The notes: generated from the letters alone by a model not told the origin. Shown: positions 23,301 to 34,050, numbered from the stretch's first letter. The stretch: 64,000 nucleotides of DNA from Phylloscopus collybita (GCA_027886175.1 JAJNNQ010000005.1:687001-751000), one strand, 5' to 3'. Translations and numbers: made by a program.

Positions 23301-23428
23301 TGACCGCACGTCAGTCGGGATGCAGGGCAGGAGCAAGGTTACCTCCAGGAGTGTGGCTCGAAGCCCGTGCACAGCCCCCTGCAGCGCAGACAAGGCACTC
23401 CCCTCCCCTGCGGCTGGCTCCCCGACAT
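11185..23428 (-). CDS. LMCD1: LMCD1 (dyxin), LIM and cysteine-rich domains protein 1, five visible coding exons
   Basis: Joined exons 23428-23343, 22123-21868, 16965-16630, 12335-12120 and 11340-11185 give an open frame of 349 codons plus stop. All four introns are GT-AG with matching phases. Mammalian LMCD1 is about 365 residues, so only the first ~14 residues (a separate small exon in mammals) appear to be missing. Order of parts: N-terminal cysteine-rich segment (about residues 10-40), PET domain (about 85-190), acidic/lysine-rich linker, LIM1 (228-284), LIM2 (293-344). The family is known as a zinc-binding transcriptional cofactor that restrains GATA6 and acts with calcineurin in striated and smooth muscle. 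No DNA-binding domain is visible. In mammals the gene lies between GRM7 and SSUH2; neither neighbour is visible here. Identification rests on recall of the mammalian protein, not on a search. Confidence 0.96.
11341..11373 (+). repeat. (GACA)n tetranucleotide forming the last LMCD1 polypyrimidine tract
   Basis: Six to seven GACA units. On the minus strand they read (TCTG)n and end in TCCCACAG, the acceptor of exon 6. The microsatellite therefore supplies most of the pyrimidine tract. Confidence 0.95.
11484..11600 (-). mobile_element. CR1 LINE 3'-end fragment
   Basis: In the last LMCD1 intron. It shows the CR1 signature in reverse: ATCACAGGATG, GGGTTGGAAGGGACCT, GGTCACC, then GACACCTTCCACCAGCCC. 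It is truncated at both ends, as is usual for CR1. Confidence 0.85.
11660..12107 (+). repeat. ~36-bp minisatellite in the last LMCD1 intron
   Basis: About 12 units of GTCACAGGGACTCTGGTCAC, TCCCTGGCACAGGG, with C/T and length variants in a G run. It ends about 12 nt from the donor of exon 5. Open frames seen through it are repeat artefacts. Confidence 0.95.
12120..12335 (-). CDS. LMCD1: LMCD1 coding exon 5 (LIM1 domain)
   Basis: The exon is 216 nt, exactly 72 codons, phase 0. The acceptor is CTCCCGCAG and the donor GAC-GAG|GTAGGG. All LIM1 ligands are present in the spacing C-x2-C-x22-H-x2-C-x2-C-x2-C-x17-C-x2-H, using [15 protein letters not shown] and CGRH. The PLVDLIYFW and [10 protein letters not shown] motifs are typical of LMCD1 and testin. 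The exon also holds the first two ligands of LIM2 (CAGC). The GC3 level is extreme. If the following intron were retained, the frame would stay open for about 58 more codons through a minisatellite. Confidence 0.97.
12360..12495 (+). repeat. ~15-bp G-rich array next to the LIM1 exon
   Basis: Units of GGGTGGGCACGGCAG or GGGTTGGGCACG start about 25 nt upstream (minus strand) of the exon 5 acceptor. It is C-rich on the transcribed-sense strand, so it also lies in the extended pyrimidine tract. Confidence 0.9.
13139..13255 (-). mobile_element. CR1 LINE 3'-end fragment
   Basis: In LMCD1 intron 4. It has ATAATCACAGAACC, TTTGGGTTGGAAGGCACCTT and AAGATCACCCAGTTC, then CATGGGCAGACACCTTCCAC. This is a 3' CR1 end in minus orientation, about 115 bp. 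Confidence 0.88.
13585..14145 (+). repeat. ~43-bp minisatellite in LMCD1 intron 4
   Basis: About 13 units of GGTTCCCTGGCTGATGGGCA, CTGCCCCACTGCCCCTGGTGT with GTG/GCG/CAT and CC/CCC variants. It accounts for long minus-strand frames rich in [11 protein letters not shown], which I do not call as protein. Confidence 0.97.
14146..16512. other. LMCD1 intron 4, unique part
   Basis: Ordinary intronic sequence, AT-richer at 14570-14760 and 15300-15560. No exon is seen apart from the CR1 remnant. Confidence 0.6.
16030..16075 (-). mobile_element. short CR1-like remnant
   Basis: GGGAAAGACCTCTAAGATCATCAACTTCAGC-type wording, given here only by its motifs GACCTCTAAGATCATC, matches the 3' region of several avian CR1 subfamilies. 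It is only about 45 bp, so the call is weak. Confidence 0.4.
16513..16620 (+). repeat. (CCATC)n pentanucleotide array beside an LMCD1 donor
   Basis: About 21 uninterrupted CCATC units. On the minus strand (GATGG)n begins roughly 10 nt after the exon 4 donor GTGAGT. It is very homogeneous, which suggests recent or ongoing length change. Confidence 0.97.
16630..16965 (-). CDS. LMCD1: LMCD1 coding exon 4 (main PET domain exon)
   Basis: The exon is 336 nt, exactly 112 codons, phase 0 at both ends. It begins [20 protein letters not shown], carries [18 protein letters not shown] and [15 protein letters not shown], then a lysine/glutamate-rich linker ([14 protein letters not shown]) and ends AAAAGHY before GTGAGT. 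The PET domain mediates protein contacts in the LMCD1/TES/PRICKLE families. Oddities: its acceptor and first ~35 nt are the end unit of a minisatellite that fills the next 700 bp of intron, so about a dozen look-alike acceptors lie upstream. A CCATC pentamer array starts about 10 nt after its donor. The first in-register acceptor (CCCCATGCAG at 16966-16975) is chosen because the frame continues without insertion relative to the mammalian protein. Confidence 0.94.
16931..17661 (-). repeat. minisatellite built from the LMCD1 exon 4 splice acceptor and exon start
   Basis: About 14 units of 45-57 bp. On the minus strand each reads a CT/GT-rich tract, TGTCCCTGCAG or CATGCAG, then GCCATGCAGTACATGGAGCT, GGTGCCCAAGGAGCT. 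The most downstream unit is the true acceptor and first 35 nt of exon 4. Variants swap CCAAGGAGC for CCCAGCAGC or drop the GTACTGCAT segment. Units are not multiples of three, yet all three minus frames are open across the array. It must have arisen by tandem duplication of the exon boundary. Confidence 0.95.
17852..17875 (+). repeat. (TTTG)n microsatellite
   Basis: Five to six TTTG units followed by a T run and an A run, in LMCD1 intron 3. Confidence 0.9.
17876..20005. other. LMCD1 intron 3, unique part with one intronic ORF
   Basis: Repeat-poor. A 134-codon minus frame at 18546-18950 has balanced composition but no recognised domain, no Kozak support and no homology I recall. An 81-codon minus frame at 19559-19804 is similar. 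Both are left uncalled. Confidence 0.5.
20006..20101 (+). repeat. intronic dispersed duplicate, copy 1
   Basis: About 95 bp that recur at 20922-21013. Shared blocks include GAGCTGGGGGCTTAGTTTTG, ATCCAGCTCT, GGGACCACACTCCCC and TTACCCTGAGCTCTCTTTA. Identity is estimated by eye at 80% or more. Both copies are in direct orientation within LMCD1 intron 3. I do not recognise a repeat family. Confidence 0.75.
20922..21013 (+). repeat. intronic dispersed duplicate, copy 2
   Basis: Direct-orientation partner of 20006-20101, 0.9 kb away, with TGGGGGCTTGGTTTTGGATC and TTACCCTGAGCTCTCTTTAG. It is either a local segmental duplication or two copies of an unrecognised interspersed element. Confidence 0.75.
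21868..22123 (-). CDS. LMCD1: LMCD1 coding exon 3 (cysteine-rich to start of PET domain)
   Basis: The acceptor is TGGCACAG before 22123 and the donor CTG|GTAAGG is at 21868/21867. The length is 256 nt, one base plus 85 codons. It encodes [13 protein letters not shown], then DDRKIGRLL, a [14 protein letters not shown] segment and [16 protein letters not shown], the entry to the PET domain. These match mammalian LMCD1 closely and distinguish it from TES and PRICKLE. The exon ends in phase 0 after TQKL. CpG content in its 5' half is raised compared with the flanking introns. Confidence 0.96.
22236..22515 (-). mobile_element. CR1 LINE 3'-end fragment
   Basis: In LMCD1 intron 2. Minus-orientation CR1 text includes GGGAGGGACCCTAAACCC, GGCAGGGACACCTCCCAC, CCAGGCTGCTCC and GCCTGGCCTTGGGCACTGCC. 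At about 280 bp it is one of the longest CR1 pieces in the window. Confidence 0.88.
23343..23428 (-). CDS. LMCD1: LMCD1 coding exon 2 (N-terminal cysteine-rich)
   Basis: On the minus strand a good polypyrimidine tract and CAG precede ATG-TCG-GGG, and the exon runs to TGG-AG followed by GTAACC. It encodes 28 codons plus two bases, reading [22 protein letters not shown]. This aligns with the mammalian stretch that starts MSLGQLQ and ends FEPHSWR. The split arginine codon AG|G joins exactly to the G at 22123. Because the exon starts in phase 0 with ATG, that methionine could be the real start if exon 1 is untranslated; in mammals it is internal, after a 14-residue exon. Two further AG dinucleotides just inside the exon are less likely acceptors. 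Confidence 0.9.
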
Positions 23429-26400
23429 CTGGAAGAGAGCAGACACCGAGCTGCAGTGCTTGATCCTCAGAGGCTGCCTGAGACAGCCTGCGAGTGTATT
23501 GTCCTTCAGACAGTGAATGGCTTCAGGCAGTGAATGGCTTCAGACAGCGGCTGACTTCTTCTGTGAAGCCTCAAACGTCCCAAACACCATTTGACCATGT
23601 CCATGCAACCCTGCTACATGTTTGTTTTAAGGATGCTTGGGATGCAGGTTTTCCCTCCAAAGTGAGGGAAGACAGAGGGGCTGGCACATCAAGCCCACAC
23701 GCTGGACAGCCACCTCCAGCTCATCCACAGAGACCTCAGTCTCATTTAAAGGCAATTGTGATCCAGTTTATAGGGTTCCTGTACTGCACATGGATCTGTG
23801 CAAGTCAGGAGGTGTGGCAGGAGACACGGAGGTGCGTTGCCATAACCTGATGGAAAGCTAAACCTGCTTTACTGCACCTTGGACCTCCCTGCTCTTTCTC
23901 CACGTGTCTCTTGGGAATGTGGCACGTTTCCATGCCTCTGGCACTGGGCTTTAGGGGTGGTTTCCACAGAGAACAGGAAATACAGAGGGGAAGTGCTCTG
24001 GGGAGGAGAGGTGCTGGTGGGGGTGGCATGGGGGGCTCTGGTTATGCTGCACTTTTTGCTGCTCGCTGAAAGCAGACAAAAGTCCCCCATCCACGAGTGC
24101 TCACTGCTGCAGAGACATCCTAACAACCTCCCAGCAGGAGAAGGACGAGCCAAAACCCACACCAGGAGCCCATAAGGTTGGAAAATAAACCTGTTTACTG
24201 CCTGTGCCATGAATTTATCACACATGGCTTTTTGAACGTGAGGGAGGCAGCAGGGTACGGCGGAGACAAAAACAAAGTGCTGCAGGAGGCACCAGGGCAA
24301 GGTGACAGCAGCAGACCAGAATTTATCTCAGCCTGGATGTTTACACAGGAGCTGTCAGGCTCCTGCCTGACAGACGTGCTTGTTCCCTGTAAAATGAGCT
24401 GAAGGGAAACGAGGACAGTCCCAAGCCCAGCAGGAGCACTGGCAGCACCACGGGAGCTCACCCAGCTCAGCAGATCCGGGCCCCTGCACTCAGAGACCAG
24501 AGCACACGGCTTCACCCACCCTCCAAAAACCCCAACCCCTTCAGGCCCCAGGACAGTGCCAAGTGTCAGCTTGGGCAGGTTTCTGACCACTCTGGGCACC
24601 ACAGTTTCATCTCCCCTTAGGGCTTGTGACACACACAGGCCATTGATCAGATTTTGTAAAAGGTCTTGCATCTCTCCTGAGACCTGAGCTTGCTCTAGGA
24701 ACTGCCTCCTCAGGTGTGCACAGGCAGTGAGAGCCTGTCAGACTGCCAGGGACCATGCTGCCCAGCCCCCTGGCCCAGGAGAGGCTCAGGGCTGGCAGGG
24801 CTGGGGCTGTGCAGGTGCTGCCCGTGCAGCCTGGCTGCAGCCCCTGCCCTGTCACAGCCCCTCATTACAAGACCATGCACTGTTTCAATCACTCCTTGGC
24901 ACCTCAGAGAGGCTGTCCTTGCCAAAGCCTATTTTCAAAGGGAGGGATCAACAGCACTGAAAGAACTGAGGCAAAGAACAGACGCTGCTCCCCAGCCCCA
25001 TGGGGACCTCGGGCTGACCCAGGTTGTGTCCAGCAGCTCCAGGCTCTGGGTCTCTGATGCTGGCAGCCCCTCTTCCTCCTGCTCCCTCCTCCTGGCCCAC
25101 TTCCAGCACCAGGCTCCTCCAAGCCCCTGCATGCACCTGGGGCACCCTGAGCTCTCATCTGATGGTCAAACTCATTCTGCAGCTTTCAGGAGGAAAAAGT
25201 TAGTTGATGGCACTCAGGGAGGATATTTCTCACTTGGAAAGCACAGTGTTGCTAACAAGTACAAAGTGTCTATAAACAGATGTTCTAGAAATGACCAGCT
25301 GTTTGCCAGTTGGAAGGTGGGTGAGAGGTCTCTGCATTTTTTTTTTCCTTGCCCAAAACTATTAAATCTCCACACAAGGCTGCTCATCCTGGAGAAACCC
25401 AGCCCAAGGGGTAGGAAATGGTCCATTCCAGCTCCCTTTGCCCCAGAGCTGCTGTTTTAGTTCTGCCTCACATTCATTGGAATTTTCATCTCAATTTTCA
25501 CCTGCAGTTTGTCCCAATATTTTGAAGCCAATGAAAAGACCTCTCACCCCCAGAGTTCATAAAAATACATCTTACAAACTGCCCTAACATGCCCAAACAC
25601 TCCCCAACATCCAAATGGAGGATGTTTCTGATGCCATCTGTCCAGGACAGGTAAAGACACTGAGGATTCCCACTCCCAACCCTGCCAGCTCTGGGGCCAC
25701 GTGCCAGGTACCCACCAACTGCTGGGGTTTAGCTGACTCTGGTCTTGGTGAGTCAAACAGGAGCTGAGTACCAGCAAGAGACTGCAAGTGCTGGTTTATC
25801 TACAGGACAAACATCTGGATTAAATAAAGTCACTTGGAAAAGGTTCATTCACACGAGGGGAAGGGCACAGGGAGGAGTGTGGTCAGCAGCACAGGAACCT
25901 CCCCAGACACTTGGGAGTCCATGGAAGTGTCAGTGCAGGGACCCACAGCCCCAGAGGGTGCCCAGCAAGCTCAGACCCCTCTGGGCCAGCATCTCCTCCA
26001 GGTTCTGAGAGCCCAGGCAGGCTCAGTTTGGAGGAGAGTGTTATTTCTCACTGCTTCAGAAGCAGAGGCAGATCTGAGCCACCCTCACTCCCATCCCTGT
26101 GCAGGGGCCAAACACAACAGGCGCCAGTGCCCGGTCCCTGCCAGGCCCAGAGCTGCTCCCCGTGCTCTGCTGCAGCTCCTCACATCGGCATAAAAGGAGA
26201 TTTCCTTTCAAAAATGATGCAAGACACTGCAAAAACCCCAAACTCGGTGAGATAATGTGAAACAAACGCTCTGACTGTCCCAGGCTCCACCTATGCCCCA
26301 GCCCATCCCAGAACTGCAGCTGAACTTTGGCATCACCTTAGGATAAAGGGTTTGGAGACATTTGTAACGCTTTAAAAAAAGCACCAAAAACCCCAAACCA

Positions 26401-27866
26401 GGCCTGTGTCAACAAACAGGTTGAAGGAAGGCAAGCCCTGCTCACCAGGACTAGATAGACACCCCTTGCAAGATTTCTGTTTTGGCTTTCTGTGCCTCAC
26501 AGCATTCTTGCTGCTAGAAGAGAGCACGCAAGTCAGGGCAGAGGAAATTCTTGGGTAGTGAAATGATAGGAAATCGAGGCTGTTCTACCCACAAAAACAT
26601 TGCTGAGCAGAGTCAGGACACACCAGTAATGCCATGGTTTGCTGTTCCACAGCCAGTGGCAGGGCCACCGTTTGCTGAGCAGCTGGAAAATAGAGAGCCC
26701 AGGGTGACAAGTGACAAGGAGAGAACCAAACACTGCTCCAGCTTGGTTTGGAGCTTGAGGGCTCTGGACAGGAGCACTGAGCTTCCCTGGCAGGTCTGGT
26801 GGATGGAGTCCTGCCCAGGAGCTCTGAGCAGGTCAGGCTCCAGCTTCACAGCTCTGCTGCCCACCTGAGACTCCACAAGGGTCTGTGTTCTGTCACCTTG
26901 GCCAAGGACCCTTTGCCCAAGGCTCCACTGAAACCAGTCTGAAGCTGGGTTTGGTGCCAGGCACTGTCCTCAGGGGCAGCAGAACCTGCAGAACTCAGGC
27001 CTGAAATCATGTTCAGAGTTTCAGTGAGTTTGGCTGGTGTGGTGGTTGATCCAGGACCATGGAGGACCCAGCTCACACCCCGTATCACATCCCACCCCCC
27101 CTGTCCCCCAGGGGCAGCAGGGGACAGGGCAGGCCCTGGCTCTCCCTGAGTGCTGTGCTGGGTGCCAGCAGAGCTCCAGTGTCCATGGGCAGGGTGAAGG
27201 TGCCCCAGGGCAGGTATCCCTCCTGGCACTGCTGCCTGAGTCACCTGGGCTCTCCAGCCCCCAGAAGGGCTTTGGGGACACAGAGCCACTGCCACAGGCA
27301 CTGAAGGGACTGGCAAAGGGAGCCCTCCTGCTCCCACAGAGGCTTCTGGATCCCAAAAGCATTTATTGCACAACACCCTATTTGGAGGCTGAAAATGGTG
27401 CTGGAGACACGTAACTACCTCAAGTATGTTTTCCCCTCCTTTTTAGGGAGGGAAGAGGAAAAGCTGGTTTCCAAAAAGTTACTCCAAGTTCACAACAGCC
27501 CTTTGGAGCCGAGGTCCTCGTTTCACCTCTCCCTGCAGCCAGGGCTGCCCAGTGGCCACCACAGGCTCCATCCAAACCCTCCCTGCACCTCAGCACAGAC
27601 ACCCCAGCCCTGGCAGGGGAGAGCTCCAGGGGGGCTGAGGGACCCCGAGAAGCCTGCAGGGGTTCCTCCAGCTGCAATGAGTTTTGAAGATTTCCAGCTA
27701 ACTCTGAAACAGACCCGTGAACAAAGGCACAGGGAAAAGCCACACAGAGTTCACATGGGTGGGACCAGTCTGCTCAGCACAACTGCTGGGGGACAGGGAT
27801 GGACAGCAGATCCTTTGTTGTCATTATCTGACTATCATGGAGCTAAGCTTGCACAGCAACAGCAGG
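23429..27866. other. probable LMCD1 first intron, unique
   Basis: Searched on the minus strand for a short exon encoding DLNPGVKK-like text ending in a donor; none found. A triple direct repeat of a ~20-bp CAGACAGTGAATGGCTT unit lies at 23507-23548. Otherwise ordinary. Confidence 0.5.
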
Positions 27867-27977
27867 CTAGCTCAGACCTCCTTCAGGTTTTGGGGCTAGC
27901 TCAAATCTCCTTCTGGATTTGGGGCTACCTCAGACCTCCTTCAGGATTTGGGGCTACCTCAGACCTCCTTATGGACT
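27867..27977 (+). repeat. 29-bp repeat, four copies
   Basis: Units of CTCAGACCTCCTTCAGGATT, TGGGGCTAC, with one A/G change. Located in the probable LMCD1 first intron. Confidence 0.9.
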
Positions 27978-30900
27978 TCCAATAACTGGGGAGTGCAGGG
28001 GTTTCCACCCAACACGAGGTGTCTGTGGCAGCAAGGGGAATGCTGCATGCTCCAGTTCATATCCTGGACATTTGGTCCAATTGTCCCTTTGCTGCTGCTG
28101 ACCAGCAAACAGAAGGCTCTGGGTTGCAAGTCACCCTAAAGTTCAACACCCTGCTTGACTGCACCTCACGTCTGGTGAGGTCCAGCCCCAGGTGTGCCCA
28201 GGAACCAACTCCCAGTCCTGGCACAGAACAGCCCAGAGCATCCCCTGAACCTCCTGCAGGAGGGCTGAGCTGGGGTGGGACACTGGGGGCTGTTCTGCAT
28301 CTCAGGAGAGGCTCCCTGACAGCAGCTGCAAGGGGAACAGCTCTGAGCAAGGCAAGCAGCTGCCCACAGAAGTGCATTAGCCAATAAACTCACTCACTGC
28401 TGCAGTTCTGAGAACAGCAAAGGGATGTTTTGATTTGTTTTCTTCTCATTTTCATAGAAAACATCCATTGTAATCATGACCTGCAAGAAATTTGTTTCCC
28501 TGCCAGATTCCAAGCAAGCGTTATCCCAATTACCACGCTCACAGGAAAAGAATTCCCTCACAAAAGGCTGGCTCTCATCTCAGATTCTCTCTGCTGCATT
28601 TATCTAAGGCATCAATGGATGGGTTGATATTGTCTGGAATACTGGAAGCACTTTTTGTATTAAACTTTGCAGAGTAACAAGCTGGCTGCCTTTTATTTTA
28701 GCAACACAAAGACCAGGTAAGGGCACTGATACTGGAGGAAACTATTTCAGTGGAGCTGCCAGATCCCAGCCTACAGGATAACAGAGCTCCAACAACCAGG
28801 GCCTCTGCAAATATCTCCCTCTTCCAAGAGCACATAGCTGGCAGCATTCCTTTCTTCTCTAACAATGTGTGAATTAATGATAAGAGAAGGGCAAATGCTG
28901 AAAAATCAGATTTCTTTCACAAGCCAAACAGTGCTTCAGACACTTGGACTTAATTATAAACCCAAAGCAAGAGGTGAGCAAGTGTCTGGAATGGGAAGAA
29001 CTGTCCCCAAACTTAATCAAACAGCAGATGTGCAGAGTGCAGAGCACTCAGGCAAGGGTTTCAGGTGATCTCCAGCTACCTGCACAGACCCAGCTGGGTC
29101 CTCCCCATCTGCCACATGAGGAGAAGGTTCTGGATGGGAATGGGGGGCCCTCAGCACACTGACAGGATGCACTGATGGAGCTGCTTCCATCAAATCCCCA
29201 CCCAACAGCTGGTTTAGGGTAAATACCTTCTCAGCAGTGGAAGGATCTGTGCAGGTGCTTCTCCTGCTGCTGAAGGTGGGGAAAGCTGGGGGTGGGCACG
29301 AGGGCAGGGCCATGCCTGGGCCCCCATCCCTGCACTGCAGCCTCTCTGCATCAGCCCCCAGCTCCACAAACCCCACACAGGCTGGAAAGAAGTCAGGTGG
29401 CTTGAGGGACACACATGAAGGTCTCCAGAAGGAGCCCAGGAACAAGTCCAAGGGAATGCTCTGGCTGGTGCTGCCCTGGACCCAAGGCAGGAGTTGGGGG
29501 ACTGTGCCACCCCAAACACTGGCACAGCACAGGCAACCATCACCACACTTTGGAGAGAATTTACTTTCCTGTGTTCATCTGAGATGTGACCAAGAGATGG
29601 AGTCAGTGCCGGGAGGAGGTGGGATGGTAAAAGTGTGGGGAACAAGGCTGGTACCAGCATTAGGAAACTGTAGCTCTCCGTAAATTGCAAATAGCTGCCT
29701 GGAAATATTCCCCTTTCCCTGAGCCCCATCTCTAAATGGAACAGTAGCTCCAAGATGGGACATCTGAGCACTGCCTTTCCTGGATGGCTGCAATACAGTA
29801 TTTCCTCCTTTAAAAAAAGGGAGCAAAATCCCAGCCTAAATAAATACTCCAGACACTGCCTCTCTGCAGGACCAGAGGGATTCTGTAATTTGTAAATTGC
29901 ATTTTATTGGACTCAGTTTAGCTCTGAGTCCAAGTCCCAAAATAAAGTCTTTAACCCCTGTGCTGCTTTATGATCCCATGTCTATAAATACTTGCCCAGA
30001 GCAGGTTTCTCCATTAAGATCCACATCTGCCTCCAGTGGCAGCTGCTTCCTGCCCTGCCAGCAGGGATTCAGTCCCAGGAGGACAAACCAGCTTTCAGGG
30101 CAGCCCCAGCCACCTCCCCAGGCCACCAGCCAAGTGTGACCTGTCCCCAGCAGTGGCACCAAGCTCCTGATCCCCCAGGGGTGGCTCTGCAGATGACACC
30201 AGCTCTGTGACGATCCTGAGCTCCTGCTAGAGGCAGCTACAACCAGAAATGATGAGCATGAGAACTCTGCAAGGCACAAACAGCTCCCAGGGGTGTAACT
30301 GCTCACAGTTTCGTGGCCCAAGCCCACAGAGCCGGGATGAAGCTGTTTTTTCACAGCCCTGACTACTCACACCAGGGAGCAGCAGCACCTTCGAGGGGCT
30401 CAGGCACGGCCTCCACGGCCCCTGACTCAGCATCCTCATCACCACCCACCCAAACTGAGCTCTGGGACACGACAGAGGCTCCTCAGGTGTGAGAAAAGCT
30501 CTGGGCAGAGCCCCCTGTCACCTGGGAGCTGAGCATCCTCCCCACAGAGCCAGGCACCTGCCAGGCTGCAGGAACAGCTCGGGGCTCAGCCCAGGCACCC
30601 TGCCCAAGGCACCCAGTCAGCCACAAAGCTGAGTTTCCAGCTGGGATGGCAAGTTTTTCAAAGCTCCAAGGTTTTGGACTTTCCCAGTGCGAGCTCCCAG
30701 GTCCAACCAGCACTCCCACCCAACCTGCAGAGGGCTCTTCAGGCACCAGGTACTTTGTGATGACGAGGGAGCTCCTGCCTCTCCCTGAGGCACCAAGACC
30801 CCCAGAGCATACCCTGGAGCCCACTCATCCCTGCAACAGCAGCACTCCTCAGCTGGATGCTTTGGATGTTTGCCAGTCCCATGCTGAAGAACCGAAGAAA

Positions 30901-32857
30901 GAAAACGTTAAAGAACCCAAATCTGTAGGAAGTGAGCAAACTTGCCCTTGGCTTTGACGGGGGCTCTCAGCTCCGTGGGTTGCTCTGTCCTGAGCAGCAG
31001 GGCCAGGGTTTGGTGAGAGCAGCACACGGGGCCCAGGGCGGGCCGGGCCAGCTGGGGCCGTGCCAGCCATCGCCTTCCCCTGCTCCGAGCCCTCGCTCTG
31101 CACTCACAGCTCCAGCTAAACAAGCCCCGTGCCAAACAGAACGCTGGCCCACTCATGCTGCTTTCATTTCCTCAGAAAGAATCCCAGAGTACGCTAGGCA
31201 AGACATCAACAATAATTAAACCCAACAGTGATTGAAAATCAAATTTTCAGGGCCTCGCGACAAGCTCTAATGAGTTCCAGACTTGCCTTCCCCGACTTGC
31301 TCAGACTGGCTGGGTGACACTGCCAAGCTAAATTAAAATTTGACAGTATTCCACAGCATGCCCAGAAAAAGTGCCCGTCTTAGGGTTCAGGAAATTAAAC
31401 AGCCGTCTGCTGCAGAGACAGCCACTTGTGTTTGGACGTAGATTATTCAGACACTGACACAGGCTCTGTATTATTCTTTTTCCTTGTTTTCATGATGTCA
31501 TTTCACAGCCCTTTTGAGGTACAAATGAGCTGGGACGTCCTTCTTCGTCCTGCAGTGTTCAGGTGAGAGGGGACAGGCACAGAGCTGTGCAGAGCCTGGG
31601 CATCCCCTGCCCACACAGGGGCTGCACTCAGTGCTGAGGGGGCTGCACTCAGCAATGAGGGGGCTGCACTCAGCAATGAGGGGGCTGCACTCAGCACTGC
31701 CCATGGCAGCCCTGGAGTGTCCCCCAGCAGAGCTGCACCTTCCACTGCAGAGCCTCTGCCACTGCCTCAGACTTCAGTGACATCGAAGGTGACATCTTGT
31801 CCTTTGCCCTGGCACCGATGGGAGCTGAGCATCCAGCTGCACATTTTGGGAACTCTCTGATGGTATCTGCATTCACAAGCCCTTTTGGGGTGCACTGGGA
31901 GCCTTCTGACCACCTGAGCCCTCCCTGCTGCATCCCCTGCAGATGGTGCTTGAGAAGCTCCTGGGAGAAGGCTCCAGTGCAGAAACAGCTTCCCCAGGGC
32001 TTACCCCACAGCAGGGATTTGCCCTCCTTGCTGCCCAAACCCAGCCCTGCTCCTGCACTCCCCCCGAGGGAGCCCCAGCCTGGGGCAGAGCTGGGCCCTG
32101 CTCAGAGCCCCCTCCCCAGACAAGGCAGGCACTGAGCTGCTGTGGCAGCCCCAGCCTGGGCACAGCCCAGCAGCCAGCACACAGCTCGGGGAGAAGGCTC
32201 AGGTTTCACTCCCGAGGGATCCATCCCCACTCAGCGCCCGGCAAGAGCTTCCTGAGGGCTCCAGCTGGCACCCAAAGGTGCTCCCCAGGGCAGGCAGGGC
32301 CCCACGGACACGTGGCCCTGCTGGGAGAGGACACATTGCTCAGAGTCTCTGGGGATGAGGCACCAGAGGGTCCCTCCAGCTGGCCCCACCAAACCCTGAC
32401 CATGTCCTGCCGGGACAGGACCACCCTGGGGGTGCCACCCTGGGGGTGCCTGCCCTTGCCAGCAGCACTGACAGTGCCCCGTGCTGGGCAGCCAGCAGGG
32501 GCAGCGGATGGGGAAGGAGGTGGGAGGGAGGGAAGGAAGAATCCTGAAGGCCTCAGTGCCACCTCACAGCACGGTGCATTCCAGGGGCAGGAGGATGCTG
32601 AGGAGCACCGCTCACCCAGGCCGTGTCAGACAGCAGCTCCTGCTGCCAAACCCCAACCTCTGCCCCCCTACCCTGCAGGGAACGGCCAGCTTCCAGTAAA
32701 ACCGGGTGAACAGCTCCCCTGGGGATCCAGCAGCGCCTCAGCTCAAACCTCATGGGACAGGAGGTGCCAGACCTCGACAACAGCCGGGCTGGCCTGCCCA
32801 TCCCGACAGGCACTGGCAAGAAAGTGCAGGGCAGAGAGAGCACAGGGCACACACACA
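27978..32857. other. probable LMCD1 first intron, unique
   Basis: Apart from the 21-bp repeat at 31618 I see no element here. AT-rich stretches at 28390-28720 and 31150-31500 are repeat-poor and could hold intronic enhancers; this is inference only. Confidence 0.45.
31618..31700 (+). repeat. 21-bp repeat, four copies
   Basis: Units of GGGGCTGCACTCAGCAATGA. Confidence 0.9.
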
Positions 32858-33145
32858 GCGGGCACTGCCCAGGGAGGTGGGGATGGGGTCACCCCGGCAC
32901 TGCCCAGGGAGGTGGGGATGGGGTCGCCCCGGCACTGCCCAGGGGGATGGGGATGGGGTCACCCCGGGCACTGCCCAGGGGGATGGGGATGGGGTCACCC
33001 CGGGCACTGCCCAGGAAGGTGGGGATGGGGTCGCCCCGGGCACTGCCCAGAGGGATGGGGATGGGGTCACCCCGGGCACTGCCCAGAGGGATGGGGATGG
33101 GGTCACCCCGGGCACTGCCCAGAGGGATGGGGTCACTCCGGGCTG
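32858..33145 (+). repeat. ~37-bp minisatellite
   Basis: Eight units of GGCACTGCCCAGGGGGATGG, GGATGGGGTCACCCC. It makes the repetitive part of a 477-codon plus frame at 31943-33376, which I reject as a gene. Confidence 0.95.
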
Positions 33146-33812
33146 ACACGGGTGCTGAACTCATCCCCGGAGCACGCGGTGACAAAGGTGCCGAGAGGAG
33201 GGTCAGGGGAGCAGCTGCTGCCGTTCCACAGCTTTTCCCCGGCCATCGGGATCCCTTCCCCACCGCTCAGTGCCGTGCCAGGAGGGCCCGTCGGCTCTCA
33301 GGACGCTGCGGGAACAGCCGGGATTTCCTGGAGCGAACCTTTCCCGAGAGTCCCGGAGGGGACAAGGACTCCCTGACTGGCTCAGGAGCACAGCCAGTCA
33401 GTTCTCACAACAAGCGGCTGCTCTGGCAGAGAAAGCTCCGGCGGAGCGCTTTTTGCGCTTTTTGCGCTGGAGTCAGCACAAAGGCGGGCAGGGCAGCCCC
33501 GCGCGGCTCCGGGCACCGCAGCGCTCGGCTCCTGCCGGGGAACGGCAGAGCCTGAGGGATGGGCTCTGTCCCCCCGCTCTGTCCCTACCGGGCGGGCTGC
33601 CAGGGCAGGGGAATCCGGAGATGAGGGATATTGGGGGAAAAAATAAAATAAAAATAAAAATCCCCGGCGCGTCTCAGCCGTGAGGGGCTGGGTGCGCACC
33701 CGCCCTGCCCGGGCACCTCCGCACGGGGGCATCGCTCGCGGTGTGCCCCGGGCTGTCCCGGCACGGGGATGGGCATCATTCCCGCTGTGCCCCGGGCAGC
33801 CCCCGGGCCGTG
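33146..33812. promoter_or_regulatory. CpG-rich shore of the 34-kb island
   Basis: Unique, CpG-rich sequence lies between the 32.9-33.1 kb array and the 33.8 kb array. It includes a 14-nt direct duplication around a TTTTTGCGC motif near 33450 and an AT-rich AAAATAAAA patch at 33638-33661. No exon is recognised. It is probably part of the same CpG island as the promoter candidate. Confidence 0.35.
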
Positions 33813-34032
33813 CCGCTGTCCCTCAGGCTGTCTGTCCCTCAGGCTGTCCCAGTGTCCCTCAGGCTGTCTGCCCCTCAGGCTGTCCCGGTGTCCCTCAGGC
33901 TGTCTGTCCCTCAGGCTGTCCCGGTGCCCCTCAGGCTGTCCCGGTGTCCCTCAGGCTGTCTGTCCCTCAGGCAGCCCCCGGGCCGTGCCGGTGCCCCTCA
34001 GGCTGTCCCGGTGTCCCTCAGGCTGTCCCCGG
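33813..34032 (+). repeat. 18-24-bp minisatellite at the CpG island
   Basis: Units of TGTCCCTCAGGCTGTC with CCGGTG or TG linkers, about 12 copies. It starts right after the candidate first-exon donor on the minus strand, i.e. in the first intron. Confidence 0.93.
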
Positions 34033-34050
34033 CCCGTGCCCCTCACTCAC

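Noticed and set aside
31943..33376. 477-codon plus-strand frame
   Set aside because: Its middle is the 37-bp minisatellite and the rest is GC-rich low-complexity text without recognised domains.
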